From contig WFUY01000431.1 of NCBI GenBank assembly GCA_015484715.1, positions 1-6,530 on the forward strand: a DNA stretch of 6,530 nucleotides, read 5' to 3'. The notes under the pieces were generated by a model. That model was not told where the DNA came from. It saw only the letters and a list, made by a program, of their open reading frames with translations, and ran no database searches. A program made the translations under genes and the position numbers. Positions 1-6,396 of this stretch are shown in pieces (the stretch's first letter is position 1; each line of letters begins with the position of its first letter). The DNA comes from Thermoflexales bacterium. GTDB taxonomy: Bacteria; Chloroflexota; Anaerolineae; S140-20.

Positions 1-2651
1 GTCCGGGACAGAGCAGTGCCCACCCGCCCTCCTGGGCCCCCGAGGCCATCAGCGTGGGGGCGAGCACGACGAGCCGCCTCTTTGGGAACGACCTGGACGT
101 TACGGCTCCTGCCACGGTCCCCATCACCCTGACCAACCTCATCGCGGTGCCGGCTGCCTTCGGCCCCACCATTACCCAGACGGTGGGTCCGGCGGTCTAC
201 ACCTACGTGGGCGACGCCTGTAGCGCCATCAGCACCGATCTGACCGGGAAGATCGCCCTGATTATCCGGGGAGGCTGCTACTTCACGACCAAGGTGCAGA
301 ACGCTCAGGATGCCGGCGCCATCGCCGCCGTCGTCTACAACAACCGGACCAATGCTCCACCCATCACGATGGGTGGTACGAGCACGACCATTAAGATCCC
401 GGCGGTGATGGTGGGTAACAAGCAGGGCGGGGACCTGAAGGGCTGGGAGGCCGCCAACTCCGGAACCGCTCAACTGCAGATCAGCGCCGATACAACGCGC
501 AACGGTCACGACCATCCCGCCGACATCATCGCCGACTTCAGCGGGCGTGGTCCTGGGCTGGGCAGCCTGACCATCAAGCCCGATGTAGTGGCACCGGGTG
601 TGGACATCCTGTCGGCCTACTACAACTCCAAGACCGGCAAGGTGGATGGATGGGGGGCTATCCAGGGTACGAGCATGGCGACGCCCCACGTGGCCGGTGC
701 TGCTGTGTTGCTCAAGCAGCTTCATCCCACCTGGACCCCGGCCCAGATCAAGAGCGCCCTGATGAGCACGGCCACGGGCGTTGAAGGAACCCTCTACAAC
801 GACTACGCCCAGACCGACGTGGCCGGCGTGATGGACCGGGGCGCGGGACGCATAGACCTGAGCAAGGCCGGGGACCCCGGTCTGACCTTCGATAGGCCCA
901 GCGTCTCCTTCGGGCAGATGATGCCGGGGCAGACCGCGTCCGTGACCATCGAGGCGACCGACGTCGTCTCCCACACCGGGACTTTCACCTACACCATCAC
1001 CATCAGTGAGACGGGAGACGTTACCACCACCGCCTACTTCACGGCCGGCACGAGTGTCACCCAGTTGGGCTTCACCGGCGCTGGTGACACGGCGACCTTC
1101 AACGTGACGATGGAGATCGCTCCCAACGCGCCGGCCGGCGACTACGAAGGGCTGGTCTGGCTGCGGCACGGCCCTCACAGCGCCCATATCCCCTTCTGGG
1201 TGCGCGTGAAGCCGACGGCGACCGTCAAGGACATCCTACTTGTTGACGACAGCCTGTCCTCCCTTGGTGTGGGCACCAGCTACCTCTCTTACTACACCAG
1301 CACGCTGGAGAGCCTGGGCTACACCTACGACGTGCTGGACACCGGCTACATCTACGCCGGCCTGGTCTCCTTCCCCTCCCTAGCCGAACTCCAGGCCTAC
1401 AAGGCGATCGTCTGGTTCACCGGCGACAGTTCCTATACCTACTTCCACCTGGGTGTGGACGTCGCCTCCGGGCACCGGATGATTGACTACCTGCGCAGCG
1501 GCGGCCGGCTGCTGATGACTGGTCAGGACTTCAGCGGCTATGACCTGGGGTCCACCTACGGCAAGCCCTACCTGGTCACCATCGGGGCGGGGGCGGAGGA
1601 GATCGTCGAAGACCAGTTTGACCCATCCACCGCGCCCTTCCCGGTGGTTGAAGGGATGCCCGGCGTGGCCGCCTTCCAGGGGATGCTCCTGGACCTCGGC
1701 CCGTCGGGGGATGGGGCCAACAACCAGGAGTACGTGGATGAAGTCACCGCCTACGGTGGGGACTACGGCAGCGAAGTCTTTCTGCGCAGCCTGATGCCGG
1801 GCGCAACCAAGGGTGGCGGTGTTGGCCTCCTGCGTCACTTGGAGTACACTTTGGAGAGCCCCAATACCCTCTCCGGCCCTGACTATCGTGCGGTCTATCT
1901 GGCCTTCGGCCTGGAAGGGATCAACAACACCTCGGGTTACACCAGCCGGAAGGACTTTATGAAGGCGCTCCTGAACTTCCTGCTGGACGAGGTGAGCGTG
2001 ACGCTGACCGGTGCCGGCGCTCCCAACGATGTCGCCACCCTGAAGGCGGAAGTCACGTCCTCGGTTGGTGCGACGGGCGTTCGTTATCGCTGGGACTTCG
2101 GCGATGGCAGCCCCATCGTTGAGACAACTACAGCCGAAGTGACCCACGTCTACACCAGCACCGGCACCTACACGGCCCGGGTGGAGGTCACCGACAGCTA
2201 CGGCCACACGGCCATCGGTTCGGCGCCCGTCTTGGTCACCGCTGCCGGCAGCACGACGAAGTCGGTGGACAAGAGCCTGGCCTACGTCGGGGATAAGTTG
2301 ACCTACACCATCGTGCTCAAGAACACCAGCCTGGTCACGACCACCGTCGCGCTGACGGATACACTGCCCACCTACACTGACTACGTCTCCCACACCGTCG
2401 GCACCATCGCGCCTCCCAGCAGCGGCACCGGCACCTGGAGCGCGCCGGAGCTCCGCTGGAGTGGCAGCTTGGCACCGGGCGCGGTCGTCACCCTGACCCT
2501 CACCGTCAAGATCACCGGCAACGCGCCCGCGGGCGGGAAGATCGTGAACACGGCCCTGGTCGGCACGCCCGATGGCGTCTTCACCAAGTCGGCGGAAACC
2601 ACAGTTGGGGCTCGCGTCTTCTTGCCTCTCGTGATGCGCAACTATCCTTAG
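1..2651 (+). CDS. Secreted multi-domain subtilisin-like (S8) serine protease, 5'-truncated by window edge
   Basis: This is the C-terminal portion of an extracellular S8 endopeptidase. The reading frame is open back to base 3, and the residues before the GTG at 54 (SWAPEAISVGAST) are the conserved subtilase stretch that follows the oxyanion-hole Asn. The GTG is therefore not the start, and the signal peptide and catalytic Asp and His lie upstream. Counting from base 54 as residue 1: a PA domain at about 45-145 (GDACSAIS, GKIALIIRGGC, IPAVMV), inserted between His and Ser as in lactocepin-like subtilases; FSGRGP and KPDVVAPGVDILSA; catalytic Ser207 in GTSMATPHVAGAA (bases 672-674); a beta-sandwich region at about 278-390; a GATase1-like domain at about 391-648 (ILLVDDS, GGRLLMTGQDF); a PKD domain at about 649-733 (YRWDFGDGS, YTARVEVTDSYG); a DUF11 domain at about 737-850 (KSVDKSLAYVGDKLTYTI, IVNTALVG); and the terminal VFLPLVMRNYP. 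The PKD and DUF11 domains suggest binding to the cell surface or a polymer. No frameshift or missing core residue is seen in the visible part. The family call is firm; the substrate is unknown. Confidence 0.93.
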   Translation, partial: PGQSSAHPPSWAPEAISVGASTTSRLFGNDLDVTAPATVPITLTNLIAVPAAFGPTITQTVGPAVYTYVGDACSAISTDLTGKIALIIRGGCYFTTKVQNAQDAGAIAAVVYNNRTNAPPITMGGTSTTIKIPAVMVGNKQGGDLKGWEAANSGTAQLQISADTTRNGHDHPADIIADFSGRGPGLGSLTIKPDVVAPGVDILSAYYNSKTGKVDGWGAIQGTSMATPHVAGAAVLLKQLHPTWTPAQIKSALMSTATGVEGTLYNDYAQTDVAGVMDRGAGRIDLSKAGDPGLTFDRPSVSFGQMMPGQTASVTIEATDVVSHTGTFTYTITISETGDVTTTAYFTAGTSVTQLGFTGAGDTATFNVTMEIAPNAPAGDYEGLVWLRHGPHSAHIPFWVRVKPTATVKDILLVDDSLSSLGVGTSYLSYYTSTLESLGYTYDVLDTGYIYAGLVSFPSLAELQAYKAIVWFTGDSSYTYFHLGVDVASGHRMIDYLRSGGRLLMTGQDFSGYDLGSTYGKPYLVTIGAGAEEIVEDQFDPSTAPFPVVEGMPGVAAFQGMLLDLGPSGDGANNQEYVDEVTAYGGDYGSEVFLRSLMPGATKGGGVGLLRHLEYTLESPNTLSGPDYRAVYLAFGLEGINNTSGYTSRKDFMKALLNFLLDEVSVTLTGAGAPNDVATLKAEVTSSVGATGVRYRWDFGDGSPIVETTTAEVTHVYTSTGTYTARVEVTDSYGHTAIGSAPVLVTAAGSTTKSVDKSLAYVGDKLTYTIVLKNTSLVTTTVALTDTLPTYTDYVSHTVGTIAPPSSGTGTWSAPELRWSGSLAPGAVVTLTLTVKITGNAPAGGKIVNTALVGTPDGVFTKSAETTVGARVFLPLVMRNYP

Positions 2652-2680
2652 ATCGCGCTTCGAGATACCTGGCGATCGAA

Positions 2681-2714
2681 AAGAGGGTCAACCCAATCGG
2701 TTGGCCCTCTTTTT
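2681..2714 (+). terminator. Rho-independent terminator of the protease gene
   Basis: A 13-bp stem pairs AAGAGGGTCAACC (2681-2693) with GGTTGGCCCTCTT (2699-2711). It has one G-U wobble and a 5-nt loop (CAATC), and ends in a run of five T (2710-2714). It begins 29 nt after the protease stop codon, as expected for an intrinsic terminator. The A-rich 5' flank (GAAAAGAGGG) would also let it work weakly on the opposite strand. A short GATCGC/GCGATC inverted repeat (2651-2656 and 2672-2677) lies just upstream and may add structure. Confidence 0.9.
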
Positions 2715-2825
2715 GCACTCTTGTGATTCGGTAGACAACCTCCCCGTGCCCTACTCATAGGGACCTGATCCTATCTCCGGCGCCAAGAGTGCGTCAGAGC
2801 CGGAAGGCCCGTGCCCCAAGAACCC

Positions 2826-2854
2826 TTGCGAGGCCATCGGGAGCGTGATATAAT
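2826..2854 (+). promoter_or_regulatory. Sigma70-type promoter with extended -10, upstream of the Uma2 gene
   Basis: The -35 element is TTGCGA (2826-2831, four of six consensus bases). After a 17-bp spacer comes a perfect -10, TATAAT (2849-2854), with the extended TG one base before it (TGATATAAT, 2846-2854). Transcription would be predicted to start around 2861, leaving a leader of about 100 nt before the Uma2 ATG at 2964. It should drive Uma2 and the threonine-synthase-like gene and, since no terminator is visible, probably the metallo-hydrolase too. Spacing and consensus are read directly; activity is inferred. Confidence 0.82.
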
Positions 2855-2895
2855 GGGATTATGGGGGTTCGGCGAGCAACCTCTACACAGGAGCA

Positions 2896-2936
2896 AAGGC
2901 CATCCGGGGAGGAGCGTCCCCCGGCACTCCGGCCTT
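2896..2936 (+). promoter_or_regulatory. Nested hairpin in the Uma2 leader
   Basis: The outer 6-bp stem pairs AAGGCC (2896-2901) with GGCCTT (2931-2936). The inner 6-bp stem pairs CCGGGG (2904-2909) with CCCCGG (2919-2924). They are separated by an asymmetric internal loop (2 and 6 nt), and the inner stem closes a 9-nt loop. The structure lies inside the predicted 5' leader and ends 27 nt before the Uma2 ATG. There is no proper T-run, so it is not an ordinary terminator. It could affect mRNA stability or translation, or be a by-product of GC-rich sequence. It matches no riboswitch class I recognise. Confidence 0.4.
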
Positions 2937-2963
2937 CTTGACGGATGTGGGAGGGAGCAGGCA

Positions 2964-3707
2964 ATGGACAGGCAAGGGGAAGAGGCGCTTCGGATCTTGC
3001 GAGAGCCCGGCGTGCTGACCGACGACCTGCGCCGGGAGTTGCTGGAGCTGTTGGTCTTCCCGCCGGAGAAGCGCAAGATGACCTACGAGGAGTTCCTGGA
3101 ATGGGCCGATGAGGACACCTTGGCCGAGTGGGTGGATGGGGAGGTGGTGATGTACAGCCCGGCTTCCCTCAAACATCAACAGATCGCGGGATTCCTTGCC
3201 CGGGTGATGGGAGCCTATGTGGAGAGCCGGGGGGTGGGTACCGTGATCCTCGCTCCATTCCAGATGAAGCTGGCCCGTTCCGGGCGGGAGCCGGATTTGC
3301 TGTTTGTCTCCCAAGAGCACCTGGGTAGGTTGAAGAAGACCTACTTGGACGGTCCGGCCGACTTGGTGGTGGAGATCATCTCGCCGGAGAGCATCGGCCG
3401 CGACCGGGGGGAGAAGTTCTGGGAGTATCAAGAGGCCGGCATCCCCGAATACTGGCTCATAGACCCCAACAAGAGGTGGGCCGAATTCTACGCGCTGGAG
3501 ATGCCGGAGCGATACCGCTTGGTGATGGAGGGCGAGGAGGGGGTGTACCACAGCCGCGTCCTCGAGGGGTTTTGGCTCCGGATTGAGTGGTTGTGGCAGG
3601 AGCCGATGCCGGCAGTCGAAGAAGTGCTCCTGGAGGTTGGGGGGAAAGCGTATGCCCGCCGCCTGATCGAACGACTACGGGGGCAGGGGCTCCTGTCCGA
3701 AGTGTGA
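2964..3707 (+). CDS. Uma2-family (DUF820) PD-(D/E)XK nuclease-like protein
   Basis: This encodes a 247-aa protein of the Uma2 family, predicted restriction-endonuclease-fold enzymes of mostly unknown biological role. The core begins near residue 38 (KMTYEEFLEW). It continues with the GEVVMYSP strand, REPDLLF (E109, D111), PADLVVEIISPES (D133, E137), DRGEKFWEYQEAGIPEYW (D147, K151, Y155) and LIDP. These acidic and Lys positions are the expected metal-binding and catalytic set of the fold. The ATG at 2964 was chosen because it has a strong GGGAGGGAG Shine-Dalgarno run just upstream and lies downstream of the predicted promoter; the in-frame GTG at 2811 and ATG at 2853 lie in or upstream of the promoter. 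The roughly 37-residue N-terminal extension before the core is mostly helical-looking (RRELLELLVFPPEK). The gene ends 20 bp before the threonine-synthase-like gene and looks co-transcribed with it. The family call is strong; the function is not known. Confidence 0.88.
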   Translation: MDRQGEEALRILREPGVLTDDLRRELLELLVFPPEKRKMTYEEFLEWADEDTLAEWVDGEVVMYSPASLKHQQIAGFLARVMGAYVESRGVGTVILAPFQMKLARSGREPDLLFVSQEHLGRLKKTYLDGPADLVVEIISPESIGRDRGEKFWEYQEAGIPEYWLIDPNKRWAEFYALEMPERYRLVMEGEEGVYHSRVLEGFWLRIEWLWQEPMPAVEEVLLEVGGKAYARRLIERLRGQGLLSEV

Positions 3708-3715
3708 AGCGGTTC

Positions 3716-3727
3716 TTGGAGGCTTTG
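3716..3727 (+). promoter_or_regulatory. Ribosome binding site deciding the threonine-synthase-like start
   Basis: TTGGAGG (3716-3722), with GGAGG at 3718-3722, lies 5 nt before the ATG at 3728. This supports that ATG over the in-frame GTG at 3704, which overlaps the Uma2 stop as GTGTGA and would put the Shine-Dalgarno sequence inside the coding region. Confidence 0.75.
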
Positions 3728-5020
3728 ATGTCCACAACGCAACTGGACCACGTACTCGGCCTGAAATGCCTCATCTGCGGAGCGGAGTATCAACCTGACG
3801 AAGTGCTCTACGTCTGTCCCCACCACGGCAACGAGGGGGTCCTCGACGTCGTCTACGACTATCGGCGCATTGGCCAGCGTCTCTCGCCTCAAGCCCTGGC
3901 CCAAGACTCCACACTCTCTATCTGGCGTTACCTCCCCTTGCTGCCTGTGGAGCCCGAAGTGGTGGCCCGGGTGCGTCCTGTCGGCGCCCGGCTTCCCCAC
4001 CATCCCCTCTTCTCCGTCGGCTGGACACCGCTGTACGAGAGCCCGACCCTGGCCCAAGAACTGGGCCTGGCCGCCGTCTATGTGAAGAACGATGGGCTGA
4101 ACCCCAGCGCTTCTTTCAAGGACCGCGCCTCGGCCATCGCCGTCATCAAGGCGCTGGAGCTGGGACGGCGGGTGATCGCCGCGGCCAGCACCGGGAACGC
4201 AGCCTCCTCCCTGGCCGCGCTCTCGGCCAGCCTGGGCCTGAAGAACATCATCTTCGTCCCCGCAGCTGCCCCCCAGGCCAAGATCGCCCAGCTCCTGATC
4301 TTCGGTGCGACCGTGCTGGCCGTGCGGGGCTCTTACGATCAGGCCTTCGACCTCTGCCTGGAGGCCTCCCAGACCTACGGATGGTACAATCGGAACACGG
4401 CCTACAACCCCTATATGAGCGAGGGGAAAAAGACGGCGGCCTACGAGATCGTGGAGCAGTTGGGGTGGGAGGTGCCCGACCGGGTTTTCGTCGGCGTCGG
4501 CGACGGATGCATCATCGGCGGGCTCTACAAGGGCTTCTCCGACCTGCTGGCCCTGGGATGGATTGACCGAATGCCTCGGCTGATGGGGGTGCAGGCGGCC
4601 GGCTCGGCGGCGATGGTTCAGGCATGGCAGGCGGGGATGGATCCGATGGCGATGGAGCCCATCGAGGCCCACACCATTGCCGATAGCATCAGCGCCGGGC
4701 TCCCTCGGGATCGGATCAAGGCGATGCGGGCCGTTGTGGAGAGCGATGGGGCCTACATCGCTGTGACCGACGAGGAGATCCTGGCCGCGATGCCGGTTCT
4801 GGCCCGCAAGGCGGGCGTCTTCGCGGAGCCGGCGGGTGCTGCCCCCTACGCCGGGCTGGTCAAGGCGGTGCGCGAGGGTCTGGTAGGCCCTCAGGAGCGG
4901 GTCGTGGTGCTGGCCACGGGGAACGGGCTGAAGGATGTGTCCAGTGCGATGAAAGCTGCCGGCACCTCTCACATCATCGAACCTTCTCTGGAAGCGGTGC
5001 GGCGTGTGATTCCCTCGTGA
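3728..5020 (+). CDS. thrC: Threonine synthase-family PLP-dependent enzyme
   Basis: This 430-aa fold-type II PLP enzyme is most likely threonine synthase, which converts O-phosphohomoserine to threonine and phosphate in the cytoplasm. The N-terminus carries a metal-ribbon-like motif, C14-x2-C17 ... C30-P-H32-H33, typical of the CxxC-bearing ThrC branch. Next come VGWTPLYESPTLA, the PLP-lysine motif NPSASFKDRA (K131), the phosphate-binding loop STGNAASS (154-161), IFVPAAAPQAKIAQLL, GVGDGCIIGGLYKGF (256-270), PRLMGVQAAGS, FAEPAGAAPYAGL (365-377) and VVLATGNGLKD. The motif is NPSASFKDRA rather than the textbook NPTGSFKDRG; this variant occurs in ThrC-like proteins as I recall, but a paralogue with another substrate (for example cysteate synthase-like) is possible. 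The start is set by TTGGAGG 5 nt upstream. Homoserine kinase and homoserine dehydrogenase genes are not in the window. Co-transcription with Uma2 is likely from the 20-bp gap. Confidence 0.85.
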   Translation: MSTTQLDHVLGLKCLICGAEYQPDEVLYVCPHHGNEGVLDVVYDYRRIGQRLSPQALAQDSTLSIWRYLPLLPVEPEVVARVRPVGARLPHHPLFSVGWTPLYESPTLAQELGLAAVYVKNDGLNPSASFKDRASAIAVIKALELGRRVIAAASTGNAASSLAALSASLGLKNIIFVPAAAPQAKIAQLLIFGATVLAVRGSYDQAFDLCLEASQTYGWYNRNTAYNPYMSEGKKTAAYEIVEQLGWEVPDRVFVGVGDGCIIGGLYKGFSDLLALGWIDRMPRLMGVQAAGSAAMVQAWQAGMDPMAMEPIEAHTIADSISAGLPRDRIKAMRAVVESDGAYIAVTDEEILAAMPVLARKAGVFAEPAGAAPYAGLVKAVREGLVGPQERVVVLATGNGLKDVSSAMKAAGTSHIIEPSLEAVRRVIPS

Positions 5021-5086
5021 TCTTCCGCAGGTCGGCCATTGAACATCTTGAGAGTGCGTTTGAGAGGCTGAGGAGGAGTTGTCCCG
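5021..5086. other. Short gap between thrC-like and metallo-hydrolase genes
   Basis: These 66 bp show no terminator-like hairpin with a T-run and no clear -35/-10 pair. The end of the gap carries the purine-rich AGGAGGAG (5071-5078), a strong Shine-Dalgarno sequence for the GTG start at 5087. The simplest reading is that the hydrolase is transcribed from upstream. Confidence 0.55.
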
Positions 5087-5884
5087 GTGTTGAAGGTGAC
5101 CTTTCTGGGTTCTGGTGCTGCCGTCCCTGCTGCTGGTCGGACCAACATCGCCCTGGTGGTTGAGAGCGACAAACACGCCCCTCTGCTGATCGAGTGTGGC
5201 CCGACGATTCTGCTTCAGTTGACCAAAGTGGGTATCCCCCCCGACCGCATCCGCTATCTCTTCCTCTCCCATCGCCACGGCGACCACACGCTGGGCGTGC
5301 CGATGTTCCTGCTTTACCGCAAGTTGTACAACCGGGGATCTCCCCTGACCATCTTGGCCGGTCGGGATACACTCCAGACAGCCCGGACGCTGACAGACCT
5401 GGTCTACCCAGGCATCCTGACCCTGCCTGATCACGTGGAGTGGCATCCCCTGCCCGAAGGAGAGGCCGGTCACGAGGAACTGGCTTCGGGCCTGCTTCTC
5501 ACCACCATTCCGGCTCCCCACGTCCCTGGCATCCCCTCACTGGCTCTGCGGCTGGACTTCCTGGATGAGGGCCGTTCCCTCGTCTACTCGGCTGATACCG
5601 GCCCCAGTTCCGATCTGGTCAGCCTGGCCGCCGGATGTGATCTGCTGATTCATGAAGCTAACTTCTGCGAAGCGCTCATGCCGGAGGTCAATCCCGCCTC
5701 CTATGGCCACTCTACCGCCCGCATCGCGGGGCGGGCCGCTGCTCAGGCGGGTTGTCGTCTCCTGGCCCTCGTCCACATCCACGATGCCTATGGCGGACGG
5801 GAGGAGGTCCTGGCCAAGGAGGCGGCGACGGAGTTCTCCGGTCAGGTGCTTGTGCCCCAGGATGGCACGGTGCTCTACCTCTAG
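5087..5884 (+). CDS. RNase Z-like metallo-beta-lactamase-fold hydrolase
   Basis: This 265-aa cytoplasmic protein belongs to the ElaC/RNase Z-like branch of the metallo-beta-lactamase superfamily. It opens with MLKVTFLGSGAAVP, the usual first strand and loop. The metal-binding motif is SHRHGDH (H62, H64, D66, H67). Further likely ligands are H145 (PAPHVPGIP), D170 (YSADTG) and H230 or H232 (LVHIHD). IHEANF (H189, E190) and YGHSTA (H208) match the RNase Z pattern. The protein is shorter than bacterial RNase Z (about 300 aa), and only 25 residues separate H145 from D170. That leaves no room for the flexible tRNA-binding arm found in canonical enzymes. It may therefore be a phosphodiesterase or RNase Z-like hydrolase of another substrate rather than the tRNA 3'-end processing enzyme. 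The start is GTG at 5087, after AGGAGGAG; TTG at 5090 is an alternative. The fold is firm, the substrate unknown. Confidence 0.87.
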   Translation: MLKVTFLGSGAAVPAAGRTNIALVVESDKHAPLLIECGPTILLQLTKVGIPPDRIRYLFLSHRHGDHTLGVPMFLLYRKLYNRGSPLTILAGRDTLQTARTLTDLVYPGILTLPDHVEWHPLPEGEAGHEELASGLLLTTIPAPHVPGIPSLALRLDFLDEGRSLVYSADTGPSSDLVSLAAGCDLLIHEANFCEALMPEVNPASYGHSTARIAGRAAAQAGCRLLALVHIHDAYGGREEVLAKEAATEFSGQVLVPQDGTVLYL

Positions 5885-5894
5885 TTGACGATTG

Positions 5895-5903
5895 TGGTAT
5901 AAT
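5895..5903 (+). promoter_or_regulatory. Extended -10 promoter before the kinase/STAS pair
   Basis: TGGTATAAT is a perfect -10 (5898-5903) with the extended TG. It lies 11 bp after the hydrolase stop codon. No good -35 lies at 16-18 bp upstream (the 17-bp position reads CTACCT), which is tolerable for an extended -10 promoter. Transcription should begin near 5910, giving a leader of about 33 nt before the ATG at 5943. The core GTGRTATAATGRG is shared with the promoter before Uma2. Confidence 0.72.
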
Positions 5904-5942
5904 GAGGCCAGGCTCCCGAACTCTTATCCAGCCTGAACCACG

Positions 5943-6395
5943 ATGGGCCACAGACCCCGGATCGTCGAACTGACCATCCCCAGCGAGTACGGCTACGAGA
6001 AGCTGGCTATGAGGTTGGCTGGCAGCGTAGCCGAGGAGATGGGGTTCACCCCCGACCGGGTGCAGGACCTCCAAACGGCGGTGGCTGAAGCCTGTCTGAA
6101 CGCCATCGAACATGGCAACCGTCTGGAGGCCGATACTCAAGTGCTGATCTTGCTCAGTATCGAGCCTGACCGGCTGGCCATAGATGTCCGGGATGAGGGC
6201 CGGGGCGGTCCTCCTCCCTCGGAAGTCCCCGAACCTGACATCGAGCAGCAGGTCGCCGGGCTGATGCCCACCCGTCGCCTGGGGATGTACCTGATCAAGC
6301 ATCTGGTTGACGAAGCCGGGTTCGTCGAACCGGAAATGGGCGGTGGAAATCTTTTCCGCATGGTTATCCACCTGCAGCGGAATCGGGAGAGTTGA
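5943..6395 (+). CDS. RsbW/SpoIIAB-like ATP-binding anti-sigma (serine kinase) protein
   Basis: This 150-aa GHKL-type ATPase/kinase is of the anti-sigma-factor class (HATPase_c_2). Such proteins bind a sigma factor or other partner and phosphorylate a STAS-domain antagonist on Ser/Thr. Visible motifs are the N-box EACLNAIEHGN (49-59, Mg-ligand N53), the G1 box DVRDEGRGG (81-89, D84-x-G86-x-G88), the G2 box RRLGMYLIKHLVDE (111-124), and GGGNLFRMV near the C-terminus. The length is normal for the family. The ATG at 5943 is the first possible start, since an in-frame TGA lies at 5934-5936. No clear Shine-Dalgarno sequence precedes it, so initiation may be weak; ATG 6009 would cut off the first strand and is less likely. 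The STAS gene starts 1 nt after the stop, supporting an operon and a partner-switch pair. No sigma factor gene is visible, so the target is unknown. Confidence 0.9.
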   Translation: MGHRPRIVELTIPSEYGYEKLAMRLAGSVAEEMGFTPDRVQDLQTAVAEACLNAIEHGNRLEADTQVLILLSIEPDRLAIDVRDEGRGGPPPSEVPEPDIEQQVAGLMPTRRLGMYLIKHLVDEAGFVEPEMGGGNLFRMVIHLQRNRES

Positions 6396-6396
6396 C

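Larger units (their letters stand above)
2652..2963. other. 312-bp intergenic region: terminator, promoter and structured leader
   Basis: No convincing protein-coding gene is seen here on either strand. The region separates the protease from the Uma2 transcription unit. In order it holds the intrinsic terminator (2681-2714), a small perfect hairpin CCCTA-CTCA-TAGGG (2749-2762) with no T-run, a strong promoter (2826-2854), and a leader of about 100 nt with a nested GC-rich hairpin (2896-2936). The Uma2 frame is open upstream to a GTG at 2811, but that segment overlaps the promoter and matches nothing I recognise, so I treat it as non-coding. Confidence 0.75.

Noticed and set aside
54..56. GTG at 54 as the start of the protease
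   Set aside because: The frame continues upstream to the window edge with conserved subtilase residues (SWAPEAISVGAS), so the gene begins outside the window.
1380..2393. A 337-codon open frame on the - strand inside the protease gene
   Set aside because: It lies opposite the GATase-like and PKD region, which has good family motifs. The antisense protein is low-complexity and matches no fold I know.
2749..2762. Hairpin CCCTA-CTCA-TAGGG as a terminator or operator
   Set aside because: The stem is only 5 bp, with no T-run and no clear relation to the promoter 64 bp downstream; it is easily explained by chance.
2811..2963. N-terminal extension of the Uma2 gene to the GTG at 2811 or ATG at 2853
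   Set aside because: A near-consensus promoter at 2826-2854 lies within it, the extension resembles no Uma2 sequence, and ATG 2964 has a strong Shine-Dalgarno sequence.
2771..3076. A 101-codon - strand frame across the Uma2 promoter and gene start
   Set aside because: It overlaps the promoter and the Uma2 N-terminus, is Ser/Arg/Pro-rich, and has no recognisable motif.
3488..5521. A 677-codon open frame on the - strand across Uma2, thrC-like and hydrolase genes
   Set aside because: It is antisense to three genes with clear conserved motifs. Its translation is rich in Gly, Arg, His and Gln with no recognisable domain, as expected for a shadow frame in GC-rich coding DNA.
5885..5890. TTGACG after the hydrolase stop as a -35 element
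   Set aside because: It lies only 7 bp from the TATAAT at 5898, and no -10-like hexamer is found 16-18 bp downstream of it.
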